Source: Reyranella sp. | GTDB lineage: Bacteria > Pseudomonadota > Alphaproteobacteria > Reyranellales > Reyranellaceae | DNA: 64,000 nt | Direction of reading: 5' to 3' | Assembly (NCBI RefSeq): GCF_017305915.1 | Contig: NZ_JAFKJN010000012.1 | Coordinates: forward strand, 1-64,000 | Shown: piece after piece, positions 45,184 through 53,599 of the stretch | Layout: each line of letters starts with the position of its first letter | How positions within the stretch are numbered: the stretch's first letter is position 1 | Translations under genes and position numbers: made by a program | Notes under the pieces: model-generated | What the model was told of the DNA's origin: nothing | Seen by the model: the letters and a program-made list of their open reading frames with translations, nothing else | The model's database searches: none

Positions 45184-46341
45184 CTAATCGTCCTCGTCGT
45201 CGAAGCGGCCGATCGTCCTGAGGCCTTCGATCCAGGTCTCGCCGTCCTTCTTGATCACCGTGCGCGGCGCCACGCCGCAGTGCTTCTCCAGCGCCGCCGC
45301 CAGGCGCTCCGAATGCGTCACCAGCCAGATCTGCGTCCGCTCCGATGCCCTGGCGATCAGCCGCGCCAGCGGCTCGAGCAGATCGGGGTGGAGGCTGCTC
45401 TCCGGCTCGTTCAGGGCGACGAACGACGGCAGGCGCAGCGACAGCAGTGCCCCGGCCAGCGCCAGATAGCGCAGCGTGCCGTCCGACAGCTCGCGCGCCT
45501 CGAATACGCGCTTCGGGTAATCGGGGAAGACCATGCCGAACGATGCCGTCTGCCCGGGCATCGGCACGTCGAGGCGGGCGCCGGGAAAGGCATCCTCGAT
45601 CGCGCGGTCGAGGTCGATCGTGTCGCGGCGGATATGGATCAGGGTCGCCAGCGCCGCCGCGAGGTTCGAGCCATCCGACGCCATGGTCGGCGTCGCCACC
45701 GCCAAGCACGGCCGCCGCAGGGCCGAGTCCTGGTCGGTGCGCAGGTCGTGATAGAAGCGCCAGTCGAGCATCAACTGCTTGATGGCGTGCACGTCGGGGA
45801 AGCTCTGGGGCGCGTCGAACGCCCCCAGCGCCGTCTCGGACGGCAGCAGGTCGCGGCGGATCTCGGTGCGCTTGCCGTCCGCGTCCCGCGCCATCACCGA
45901 GCCGCCGCGCCGCTCCAGGAGCTTGTGGTTGCGGCCGCGATGGTGGAACAGCAGCGCCTCCTCCTTCATGTCGGGCTCGAGCGGGAAGGTGCCCCGGCCG
46001 AGCGGCGGCGGCACGCCGACCTCGACCTCGTACGTGTAGATCACGCCTTCCAGTGCCGGCTCGCCGAAGCCCGCCGCCAGCGTGATGCGCGGAGATTCGC
46101 CGACATGGCGCGTGCCCGCCCAGGACGCCGATTGCATGCCGCCCTCGGCCGCCAGCTCGCGCGCCAACGTGCCGGCGGCGGACGCCTGCAGGAGCTGCAG
46201 CGCGCGATAGAGGTTGGTCTTGCCGACACCGTTGACGCCGACGAACACGGTCAGCCGTCCGGTCGGGAAGCGGATCGAGCGCAGGGAGCGGTAGTGGGCA
46301 GCGTGGATCTCGCGGACGATCACGCCGCGAGGGTAAGGCAT
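45184..46341 (-). CDS. AAA family ATPase, RecF/OLD-like predicted ATPase
   Basis: A 385-residue SMC/RecF-like ATPase. The N-terminus has HAAHYRSLRSIRF then Walker A GVNGVGKTNL (about 35-44). The signature-like ELSDGTLRYLALAGALLS and Walker B FVALNEPESSLHPDLL come late, followed by WLVTHSERLAAAL. No TOPRIM domain follows, unlike OLD nucleases. The role is unknown. The start at 46341 lies in a palindrome; a GTG at 46323 (VIVREIH) is the alternative. It is downstream of an ABC importer operon on the same strand. Confidence 0.8.
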   Translation of the reverse strand: MPYPRGVIVREIHAAHYRSLRSIRFPTGRLTVFVGVNGVGKTNLYRALQLLQASAAGTLARELAAEGGMQSASWAGTRHVGESPRITLAAGFGEPALEGVIYTYEVEVGVPPPLGRGTFPLEPDMKEEALLFHHRGRNHKLLERRGGSVMARDADGKRTEIRRDLLPSETALGAFDAPQSFPDVHAIKQLMLDWRFYHDLRTDQDSALRRPCLAVATPTMASDGSNLAAALATLIHIRRDTIDLDRAIEDAFPGARLDVPMPGQTASFGMVFPDYPKRVFEARELSDGTLRYLALAGALLSLRLPSFVALNEPESSLHPDLLEPLARLIARASERTQIWLVTHSERLAAALEKHCGVAPRTVIKKDGETWIEGLRTIGRFDDEDD

Positions 46342-46378
46342 ATTCCGTCCGGCTGTAATCAGCCGGGCGGAATATGCC
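46337..46378. repeat. inverted repeat spanning the end of one gene and the start of the next
   Basis: 18-bp arms GGCATATTCCGTCCGGCT and AGCCGGGCGGAATATGCC with one mismatch and a 6-base loop. It contains the stop of the DppD-type gene and the start codon of the AAA ATPase gene. It may terminate the importer transcript or control ATPase translation. Confidence 0.8.
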
Positions 46379-47399
46379 CTGTGCGATCAACAATGTGCGT
46401 GCGCGCATTTCCGGCCAAGTGGCCGGAAATCGCTCTATCAATCCTTCCGACGCAGCGTACCAGATGGCCCTCGGTGGCCGCCGTCAACGGCGGCGGCGCG
46501 GCAAGGCACTGGGCTTCGGCGTACTTGCAGCGCGGCGCGAAGCTGCAAGCGGCGGGCACCTCGGCAAGATCGGGCGGCGCGCCGGGGATCGCTTCGAGCC
46601 GCTGGCCGCGCATGCCGCCATGCACCGTCGAGGCGAGCAGGCCGCGGGTGTAGGGATGGCGCGGCGCATCGACCATCTGCTCGACGCCGCCCAATTCGAC
46701 CAGCTTGCCGGCATACATCACGCCGATGCGGTCGGAGACCTCGACCGCCACGCCGATATCGTGGGTGACGAAGATCACGCCGAGATCGAGCTCGCGCTGC
46801 AGCTCGCGAATCAGCAGGAGGACCTGAATCTGGACAGTCGCGTCGAGCGCGGTCGTGGGCTCGTCGGCCAGCAGCAGGCTGGGATTGCAGGACAGCGCGA
46901 GCGCGATCATGGCGCGCTGGCGCATGCCGCCCGACATCTCGTGCGGATAGGCCTTGAGGCGCTGCGCCGGCGAGGGAATGCGGGCCAGCTCGAGCAGCTC
47001 CTTCGCGCGCTTCCAGGCGTCGCTCTCGGACTTGCCGGTGTGGCGCTTGATGGTCTCGGCGATCTGGTGGCCGATGGTGAAGACCGGATCGAAGGCGGTC
47101 GCCGGCTCCTGGAAGATCATCGACACGCGGTTGCCGCGCAGGTCGGCCAGCGCGCCGCCGGTCATCGACAGGACCTCGTCGCCCTCGAGCTTGATGCTGC
47201 CCGACCAGCGCGTGCGGTGCTCGGGATGGAGCTTCAGGATCGAGCGCAGGGTGACGCTCTTGCCCGACCCGGATTCGCCCAGGATGCCGAGCGTCTCGCC
47301 GCGCTTCACGCTGAAGCTGACGCCGTTCACCGCATGCACGGTACGATCGGGCGTGACGAAAGTGACGTGCAGATCCTGGACCGAGAGAAGATCGCTCAT
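46359..47399 (-). CDS. ABC transporter ATP-binding protein, DppD type (second importer)
   Basis: A 346-residue ATPase. Walker [10 protein letters not shown]-loop [13 protein letters not shown], signature MSGGMRQR, Walker [13 protein letters not shown], switch VTHDIG. The C-terminal cysteines are in [17 protein letters not shown] 47399 ([10 protein letters not shown]) is chosen; an upstream in-frame extension of ten codons overlaps the previous gene. About 25 extra C-terminal residues, ending [11 protein letters not shown], read into a palindrome. Last gene of the binding protein - permease - permease - ATPase - ATPase operon. Confidence 0.92.
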   Translation of the reverse strand: MSDLLSVQDLHVTFVTPDRTVHAVNGVSFSVKRGETLGILGESGSGKSVTLRSILKLHPEHRTRWSGSIKLEGDEVLSMTGGALADLRGNRVSMIFQEPATAFDPVFTIGHQIAETIKRHTGKSESDAWKRAKELLELARIPSPAQRLKAYPHEMSGGMRQRAMIALALSCNPSLLLADEPTTALDATVQIQVLLLIRELQRELDLGVIFVTHDIGVAVEVSDRIGVMYAGKLVELGGVEQMVDAPRHPYTRGLLASTVHGGMRGQRLEAIPGAPPDLAEVPAACSFAPRCKYAEAQCLAAPPPLTAATEGHLVRCVGRIDRAISGHLAGNARTHIVDRTGHIPPG

Positions 47400-47400
47400 G

Positions 47401-48423
47401 TCAGGGTGCTTTCGTATGGCCCGAGCCACGGATGCGCATGTGGCAGGCCACCTCCTGTGCGCCCGACGCGTTCAGCAGCGGTTCGGCCTTGGCGCACACA
47501 TCCTCGGCGAACGGGCAGCGGGTGCGGAAGCGGCAGCCCGAGGGCGGGTCGATCGGGTTGGGCGGATCGCCCTGAATCGGCGCCTCCCTGGTGCGCTTGC
47601 GCGGGTCCATGCTGGGCCGCGCCGACAGCAGCGCCTGCGTGTAGGGATGCTGCGGATCGCCGTAGATCGCGTCGACAGAGCCGATCTCGACGATCTTGCC
47701 GAGATACATGACCATCACGCGGTCGCTGAGATACTGCACGACGTTGAGGTCGTGGCTGATGAAGACGTAGGTCAGGCCGAACTCGTTCTTGAGATCGACC
47801 AGCATGTTCAGCACCTGCGCCTCGACCGACTTGTCGAGCGCCGACACCGCCTCGTCGAGGATCACCAGCCGCGGCCTGAGCGCCAGGGCGCGGGCGATGT
47901 TGACCCGCTGGCGCTGGCCGCCCGACAGCTCGTGCGGGTAGCGGTCGGCGAAACTGTTGGGATCGAGCCCGACCTTGGCCAGCAGGTCGCGCGAGCGCGC
48001 CCTGGCCTCGGCCGCGGGCAGGCCGTGCGCCTTGGGCGCGAAGGCCAGCGTCTCGACGATGGTGAGCCGCGGGTTGAGCGAGGCGTAGGAGTCCTGGAAG
48101 ACCATCTGCACCTGGCGGCGCAACTCGTTGACGGTGATGCCGTGCGGCTCGTCGACCGGATCGCCGTCGAGCACCATGGTGCCGCGGTCGGGCTTGAGCA
48201 GCCGCATCAGCAGGCGCGCCACCGTTGACTTGCCGCAGCCCGATTCGCCGACCACGCCCAGGGTCTCGCCTTTCTCGACCGACAGGCTGAGATCGTCGAC
48301 GGCCCGCACCACGCGCGTGGCGCGGCCGAGCAGGCCGCCGGGGATCGGGAAGTGCTTGCGCAGGTCGCGCGCGAGCAGGAGAGGCTGGGCCGGGCCGCCA
48401 CGATCCTTCATCACCGTGTCCAT
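47401..48423 (-). CDS. ABC transporter ATP-binding protein, DppF type (second importer)
   Basis: A 340-residue ATPase. Walker [14 protein letters not shown]-loop MVFQDSYASLNPR, signature LSGGQRQR, Walker B LVILDEAVSALD (the usual EP is EA here), switch ISHDLN. Cysteine motif CRFRTRCPFAEDVC. One base separates its stop from the DppD-type start, and one base separates it from the upstream permease gene. Confidence 0.92.
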   Translation of the reverse strand: MDTVMKDRGGPAQPLLLARDLRKHFPIPGGLLGRATRVVRAVDDLSLSVEKGETLGVVGESGCGKSTVARLLMRLLKPDRGTMVLDGDPVDEPHGITVNELRRQVQMVFQDSYASLNPRLTIVETLAFAPKAHGLPAAEARARSRDLLAKVGLDPNSFADRYPHELSGGQRQRVNIARALALRPRLVILDEAVSALDKSVEAQVLNMLVDLKNEFGLTYVFISHDLNVVQYLSDRVMVMYLGKIVEIGSVDAIYGDPQHPYTQALLSARPSMDPRKRTREAPIQGDPPNPIDPPSGCRFRTRCPFAEDVCAKAEPLLNASGAQEVACHMRIRGSGHTKAP

Positions 48424-48424
48424 G

Positions 48425-49333
48425 TCAGGCCTTCACGTCCATGGCGGCGCGCAGGCCGTCGCTCATCAGGTTGAAGCAGATCGAGGTGATGAAGATCATC
48501 ACGCCGGGCAGCGCCGCCAGCACCGGATTGACGTAGATCGCCTGCCGCAGCGTGTTGAGCATCAGGCCCCATTCCGGCTCGGGCGGCTTCACGCCGAGGC
48601 CGAGGAACGACAGGCCCGCCGCCAGGATGATGGCGACGCTGATCAGCGAGGTCGCATAGACCAGGATCGGGCCGAGCACGTTGCCCAGCACGTGGACACG
48701 CACGATGGTGAGCGTGCCGGCACCCGAGGCGCGGGCGGCGTCGACGAAATCGAAGCCGCGCACCTGCGTGGTCACGCTCTCCGAGACGCGGCAGATCGGC
48801 GGGATGAAGACGATGGTCAGCGCCAGCAACGTGTTCTCGGCACCCGCTCCCATTGCGCCCGACAGAGAGATCGCCAGCAGAACGGAGGGAAAGGCGTAGA
48901 AAACGTCCATCACGCGCATGATCGCCATGTTCACGCGCCCGCCGAGGAAGCCAGCCGTGATACCGAGCGTGCCGCCGATCAGCAGTGCCAACGCGACCGG
49001 CGTCACGCCCATGAACAGCGAGAGCCGCCCGCCATAGATCAGGCGGGCGAACATGTCGCGGCCAAGCTCGTCGGTGCCGAGCAAGAAGTTGGGCGAGCCG
49101 ATCGGATAGAGCCGGCGGATCATCGAGGTCTTGTAGGGATCGGCGAGGCCGAGCCATGGCGCCGCCAGCGCCGAGGCCACGATCAACAGCAGGATGGCGG
49201 CGCACACCAGGGTCACCGGATCGCGGCGCAGGCGGCGGGCGACCTGTTGCCAATAGCCGCGCGCGTGTGCGGCAGGCGTGGCGCACACCGCGGCGCCGGC
49301 TCCGAGATCGAGCGAGGGACTCTGGATCGCCAT
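48425..49333 (-). CDS. ABC transporter permease, DppC type (second importer)
   Basis: A 302-residue permease with about six membrane helices. The DppC hallmark NFLLGTDELGRDMFARLIYGGR follows the first helix and periplasmic loop. The EAA-type loop is around FDFVDAARASGAGTLTIVRVHVL. The N-terminal about 30 residues are cytoplasmic. It is one base from the DppB-type gene. Confidence 0.9.
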   Translation of the reverse strand: MAIQSPSLDLGAGAAVCATPAAHARGYWQQVARRLRRDPVTLVCAAILLLIVASALAAPWLGLADPYKTSMIRRLYPIGSPNFLLGTDELGRDMFARLIYGGRLSLFMGVTPVALALLIGGTLGITAGFLGGRVNMAIMRVMDVFYAFPSVLLAISLSGAMGAGAENTLLALTIVFIPPICRVSESVTTQVRGFDFVDAARASGAGTLTIVRVHVLGNVLGPILVYATSLISVAIILAAGLSFLGLGVKPPEPEWGLMLNTLRQAIYVNPVLAALPGVMIFITSICFNLMSDGLRAAMDVKA

Positions 49334-49334
49334 G

Positions 49335-50288
49335 TCAGCCCCGCTTGATGCGCGGATCCACGAAGGTCTGGATCACGTCGACGGTGAGATTGAGCATCAT
49401 GAAGAAGAAGGCGAGCACCAGCGTGGTGCCCTGCAGGATCGGCAGGTCGCGGCGAAAGATCGCGCTGTTCAGCAGGAAGCCCGTGCCCGGCCAGGCAAAG
49501 ACAGTCTCGATCAAAATCGAGCCGCCGATCAGGTTGCCGGCCTGCAGGCCCATCACGGCGAGACAGACGGGCGCGGCGTTCTTCAGCACGTGGAACAGGA
49601 TCTGGCGGTCATTCATGCCCTTGGCCTGAAGCGCCGTCACGAACTCCATGCTGAGGATTTCCTTGATCGTCGAGCGCACGGTACGGGTCATCACCCCGAG
49701 CGGGATCACCGACAGGGCGATGGTCGGCAAGATCATGTGCCTGATGTGCGGCCAGTCGAGCCGCCAGCCGGTGGCGTTCTCCGGCCCCAGCCCCATCGGC
49801 GGCAGCCAGCCCAGCTCGACCGAGAAGATGATCACCAGCACGATCGCCAGCCAGAAGTGCGGCACGCTCACGCCGACCAGCGCGATCGAGGTCACCAGCC
49901 GATCGACGACCCGCGACTTGGCATAGGCCGCCGCCGTGCCGAGGACGATGGCCAGCGAGAACGCGACGAGGCAGGCCGCGATCGCCAGGATGATGGTGTT
50001 GCCGAAGGCCGAGCCGACCTCCTGCGCGACCGGCCGGCCGGTGCCGATCGAGGTGCCGAAGTCGCCGCTCAAGGTGACCAGTAGCCAGCGGCCGTACTGA
50101 ACCGGCAGCGGCTTGTCGAAGCCGTAATACTCCTTGAGCTTGTCGACGACCTCCTTGGGCGCGTCGGGCGGCACGATCGCCGAGATCGGGTCGCCCGGCG
50201 CCAGATGGACCAGCGCGAACACGAGCAGCGACACACCGAACGCGACCGGCACCAGGTAGATCAGGCGGCGCAGCGCGTAGAGAAGCAT
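49335..50288 (-). CDS. ABC transporter permease, DppB type (second importer)
   Basis: A 317-residue permease. It starts MLLYALRRLIYLVPVAFGVS and has VHLAPGDPISAIVP and GDFGTSIGTGRPV in the family positions, then the EAA loop around MEFVTALQAKGMNDRQILFHVL. It lies 4 bp after the binding-protein gene. Confidence 0.9.
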   Translation of the reverse strand: MLLYALRRLIYLVPVAFGVSLLVFALVHLAPGDPISAIVPPDAPKEVVDKLKEYYGFDKPLPVQYGRWLLVTLSGDFGTSIGTGRPVAQEVGSAFGNTIILAIAACLVAFSLAIVLGTAAAYAKSRVVDRLVTSIALVGVSVPHFWLAIVLVIIFSVELGWLPPMGLGPENATGWRLDWPHIRHMILPTIALSVIPLGVMTRTVRSTIKEILSMEFVTALQAKGMNDRQILFHVLKNAAPVCLAVMGLQAGNLIGGSILIETVFAWPGTGFLLNSAIFRRDLPILQGTTLVLAFFFMMLNLTVDVIQTFVDPRIKRG

Positions 50289-50292
50289 CGCG

Positions 50293-51897
50293 CTACTGCA
50301 TCGTGATCGGCGTGAAGTCCTGGAACCAGCTCTGGGCCTGCACGAAGCCCTTCACCTTGGGGCTCATGGCGCGCGGGTTGAGATCGTGCGCGATGTAGAC
50401 CCAATAGGCCTGGTCGACGATGTAGGTGTGGACGTCGGCCAGCGCCTTGGTCTGCGCCGCCCTATCGAACGAGCTGTGCGCGGTGTTGATCAGGGCGTCG
50501 AGCTTCGGGTCCTTGAGGATGCCCCAGTTGGCGCCGCGCGGCGGCACGAAGTCGGAGTGATAGAGCCGCATGAACGCCGAGTAGGGATCGACCGTGGCGC
50601 GACTGATGTTGATGCCGTTGGTGCCGGCCTTGGTCGAGGCGTCGCCGGTCACCGGCTGGAAGGAGAAGGTCACCAGCGCGTTCCACTCCATCACCTCGAA
50701 CGTGGCGTCGAAGCCGACGGCGTTGAGGTTCTCCTGCACGTACTCGTTCATCGGTAGCGGCAGCATCTGGCCCGAGCCCGAGGTCGAGATCGCGATCTTG
50801 ATCTTGGGCTTCTTGGTCGCGCTGTAGCCGGCCTCGGCCAGCAGCTTCTTGGCCGCCGCCGGATCGTACTTGATGTCGAAGCTCGGCGTGCCGAACCACG
50901 GATGGCCGGGATAGACCACGCCCTTGGACTCAATCATCAGGCCGCCCAGCAGCTTGGTGAGGCCGGCGCGGTCGATCGCGAGGTTGGCGGCCTTGCGCAC
51001 GCGGATGTCGGTCCACGGCGAGCCCTCGACCATGCTGGGCTGATAGGCCCAGTTGTGCGGATACTTGTTGGTGACGATCGACATGCCGCCCTGCTTGAGC
51101 CGCGGGATGGCGTCGGGCGCCGGCACCTCTATCCAGTCGACCTGGCCTGCCAGCAGCGCCGCGGTGCGGGTCGCCGCCTCCGGCATCGGGAACAGCAGGA
51201 TCTTGTCGAGCTTCGGCACGCGCGCCTTGTCCCAGTAGCCGTCGAAGCGCGACAGCTCCATGCGCTCGCGCGGCACGACGCGATCGACCTTGAACGGACC
51301 GGTGCCGATCGGCTGCAGCGCCACCTTGACCCAATCCTTGCCGAGCTTCTCCCACTGGGTCGGGCTCGAATAGAGGATGTAGGACATGTCGTAGGGGAAC
51401 AGCGCGTTGGCGATGCGCGTGGTGAGCTCGACGGTGTACTTGTCGATCGCCTTCCAGCCGACCAGCGTCGGCACGCGCTGGCGCGACTGCGCGGCCTGCT
51501 TGGGATCGAACTGGGGCGACTTGTCGTTCAGGATCTTCTCGAGGTTCCAGACCACGACGTCGGCGTCGAAATCGGTGCCGTCCTGGAATTTCACGCCCTG
51601 GCGCAGCTTGAAGATCCAGCGCTTGCCGTCGCCGCCTTCGACGGCCGACCATTCGGTGGCGAGGCCCGGCTTGATGTCGGCCAGCACGTCGGCCTTGCTG
51701 AGGTCCCAGTTCACCAACGCGTCGTAGATCGTGTAGCCCGCGAAGCGATAGCCCTCGAAGCCCTGGTCGGGCTGACCGGTGGTCTGCGGGATGTCGGCGG
51801 CTGTCATGCCGATGCGCAAGGTGCCTTGTGAGAAGGCAGGTGCTGCAGTCGCAGCGAAGAGCCCGGCCACAGCGGCCAGGCGAAGGCGCTTGAACAT
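50293..51897 (-). CDS. ABC transporter substrate-binding protein (family 5), second importer
   Basis: A 534-residue exported SBP_bac_5 protein. The signal peptide ends AAPAFSQ near residue 24. TAADIPQTTGQPDQGFEGYRF opens the mature protein, and PIGTGPFKVDRVVPRERMEL and WTDIRVRKAANLAIDR are shared with the protein at 53600. First gene of the minus-strand importer operon and divergent from the amidase cluster, from which it is separated by 93 bp. The ligand may be an amide, given the neighbours. Confidence 0.9.
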   Translation of the reverse strand: MFKRLRLAAVAGLFAATAAPAFSQGTLRIGMTAADIPQTTGQPDQGFEGYRFAGYTIYDALVNWDLSKADVLADIKPGLATEWSAVEGGDGKRWIFKLRQGVKFQDGTDFDADVVVWNLEKILNDKSPQFDPKQAAQSRQRVPTLVGWKAIDKYTVELTTRIANALFPYDMSYILYSSPTQWEKLGKDWVKVALQPIGTGPFKVDRVVPRERMELSRFDGYWDKARVPKLDKILLFPMPEAATRTAALLAGQVDWIEVPAPDAIPRLKQGGMSIVTNKYPHNWAYQPSMVEGSPWTDIRVRKAANLAIDRAGLTKLLGGLMIESKGVVYPGHPWFGTPSFDIKYDPAAAKKLLAEAGYSATKKPKIKIAISTSGSGQMLPLPMNEYVQENLNAVGFDATFEVMEWNALVTFSFQPVTGDASTKAGTNGINISRATVDPYSAFMRLYHSDFVPPRGANWGILKDPKLDALINTAHSSFDRAAQTKALADVHTYIVDQAYWVYIAHDLNPRAMSPKVKGFVQAQSWFQDFTPITMQ

Positions 51898-51925
51898 TCA
51901 CTACTCCCCTGTTCGAGAGCGGGAT

Positions 51926-51966
51926 ATGCAAGGGCCAAGCCAAGCTACGCGGCATAACGCTTGCAT
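51926..51966. promoter_or_regulatory. inverted repeat in the divergent importer/amidase promoter region
   Basis: ATGCAAG (51926-51932) and CTTGCAT (51960-51966), 7-bp perfect arms 27 bp apart, in the 93-bp gap between divergent starts. A dimeric regulator could bind both. There is no regulator gene next door. Confidence 0.35.
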
Positions 51967-51990
51967 GAGCTCTGGCGCCGGGAGGGTACA

Positions 51991-52182
51991 ATGTCGTCGC
52001 CGAAGGCACCATCACTCGAGGAGTTCCGGGCGCACGCCGCGCTGACCGGGCTTCCCCTGACGCCGGAGGACATCGAGCACCTGCACAAGGGCTATGTCGG
52101 GCTGCTCGAGTTGATGCAGCGCATCCCCACCCATTGGGCCTGGGCGGCCGAGCCGCCGCAGGTCTTCCGGGCCGACGAGTAG
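51991..52182 (+). CDS. small GatC/AtzG-like partner of the downstream amidase
   Basis: A 63-residue protein: SLEEFRAHAALTGLPLTPED then a helix HLHKGYVGLLELMQRIP and a C-terminal PPQVFRADE. Size, two-helix layout, an L-PL-x-PE turn and a P-x-VF end resemble AtzG/GatC-type subunits that pair with amidase-signature enzymes, such as AtzE with AtzG. Good ribosome site GGGAGG before ATG 51991. The amidase gene starts 9 bp later. The assignment rests on pattern and position, not on a search. Confidence 0.65.
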   Translation: MSSPKAPSLEEFRAHAALTGLPLTPEDIEHLHKGYVGLLELMQRIPTHWAWAAEPPQVFRADE

Positions 52183-52191
52183 GGGATCGAT

Positions 52192-53586
52192 ATGACCGAT
52201 CTGACCCTGCTCGGCATCGCCGAGGCCGGCCGCCTGCTGGCGCGCGGCGACATCACCGCAACGGCGCTCACCGAGTCGTTCCTGAAGCGCATCGACGCCG
52301 TGGATCACAAGATCGCGAGCTACATCACCGTCACCGCCGACCTGGCCCGCAGTGCGGCACGCCAGGCCGACATGGAGCTCAAGGGCGGCCTGCGCCGCGG
52401 CCCGATGCACGGCATACCTGTGGCGCTCAAGGACATCTACGAGACGGCCGGTGTGCGCACGACCGGGCACTCGGCGCTCAGGAAGGACTACGTGCCGACG
52501 ATCGACGCCGAGACCGTGCGGCGACTGAAAGATGCCGGCGCCGTCATCCTCGGCAAGCTCGGCACGCACGAGTTCGCCAACGGCGCGATGACGCCGGACC
52601 AGCCGTTCCCAGCCGTGCTCAATCCGTGGAACACCAAGTACCAGCCCGGCGGCTCGTCGAGCGGCTCGGGCGCGGCGGTCGCGGCGCAGCTCTGCATGGG
52701 GGCGATGGGCTCCGACACCGGCGGCTCGATCCGCAACCCGGCGGGCTTCTGCGGCACCGCCGGCATCAAGCCGACCTACGGGCTGGTCAGCCGCTGCGGG
52801 ATCTTTCCGCTCTCGTTCAGCCTCGACACCGCCGGCCCGCTCGCCTGGACGATGGAAGACTGCGCGCTGATGCTCGACGTGCTGGCCGGACACGATCCCA
52901 ACGATCAGGGCTCGGCCAAGGCGGCGAAGGTCGATTACGGCGCGGCCTGTCATCGTCCGATCAAGGGCATGCGGATCGCGCTGGCGCGGCACTGGTACGA
53001 AGGCAAGGACCAGGTCACGCCCGACATGAAGAAGGGCATCGACGAGGCGGTGCGCGTGCTGAGGGACCTCGGCGCGACGGTCGACGAAGTCACCTTCCCC
53101 GACATCCGGGACTATCACATCTGCGGCCGCACCATCATCACGGTCGAGGCGCACGCCATCCATCGCCAGGAGGTGATCGAGACGCCGGAGAAGTTCGGCT
53201 ACACGACGCGCCGGCGCTTCCAGCTCGGTGCCTTCCTGACCGCCGAGCAGTACATCTCGGCGCTGCGCTTCCGCCGGCAGCTCACGCTCGATACCCGCGC
53301 GGCGATGCGCGGCTACGACCTCGTCATGTGCGCCAACCATTGGGGCGCGCCGGACAAGTTCGAGGAGCCGCAGCCGATCTTCCACTTCTTCGGCAAGCCG
53401 TCGCTCACCATGCCGTTCAACGTCACCGGCCAGCCGGCGGCGACGATCTGCTGCGGCTTCGGCAGCGACGGCTTTCCGCTCAGCTTCCAACTCGCCGGCC
53501 GCGCCTTCGACGAGGCGTCGGTGTTCGCCGCCGGCGCTGCCTACGAACGCGCCACGTCGTGGCGCTCGCACCGACCAAAACTCTGA
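52192..53586 (+). CDS. amidase signature family amidohydrolase
   Basis: A 464-residue amidase-signature enzyme. The Ser-cisSer-Lys triad is K80 (PVALKDIYET), S155 in GGSSSGSGAAVAA and the nucleophile S179 in GSDTGGSIRNPAGFCGTAG. Likely substrates are small amides, carboxybiuret-like compounds or aryl amides. GatA is unlikely because GatB and a true GatC are absent. It is 9 bp after the small partner gene and 13 bp before a binding-protein gene, so import and hydrolysis are probably linked. Confidence 0.9.
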   Translation: MTDLTLLGIAEAGRLLARGDITATALTESFLKRIDAVDHKIASYITVTADLARSAARQADMELKGGLRRGPMHGIPVALKDIYETAGVRTTGHSALRKDYVPTIDAETVRRLKDAGAVILGKLGTHEFANGAMTPDQPFPAVLNPWNTKYQPGGSSSGSGAAVAAQLCMGAMGSDTGGSIRNPAGFCGTAGIKPTYGLVSRCGIFPLSFSLDTAGPLAWTMEDCALMLDVLAGHDPNDQGSAKAAKVDYGAACHRPIKGMRIALARHWYEGKDQVTPDMKKGIDEAVRVLRDLGATVDEVTFPDIRDYHICGRTIITVEAHAIHRQEVIETPEKFGYTTRRRFQLGAFLTAEQYISALRFRRQLTLDTRAAMRGYDLVMCANHWGAPDKFEEPQPIFHFFGKPSLTMPFNVTGQPAATICCGFGSDGFPLSFQLAGRAFDEASVFAAGAAYERATSWRSHRPKL

Positions 53587-53599
53587 CCCGGAGTCCTCG

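Noticed and set aside
52192..53586. GatA of the tRNA amidotransferase
   Set aside because: There is no GatB, and the neighbours are transporter genes. The small upstream protein is AtzG-like rather than a standard GatC.
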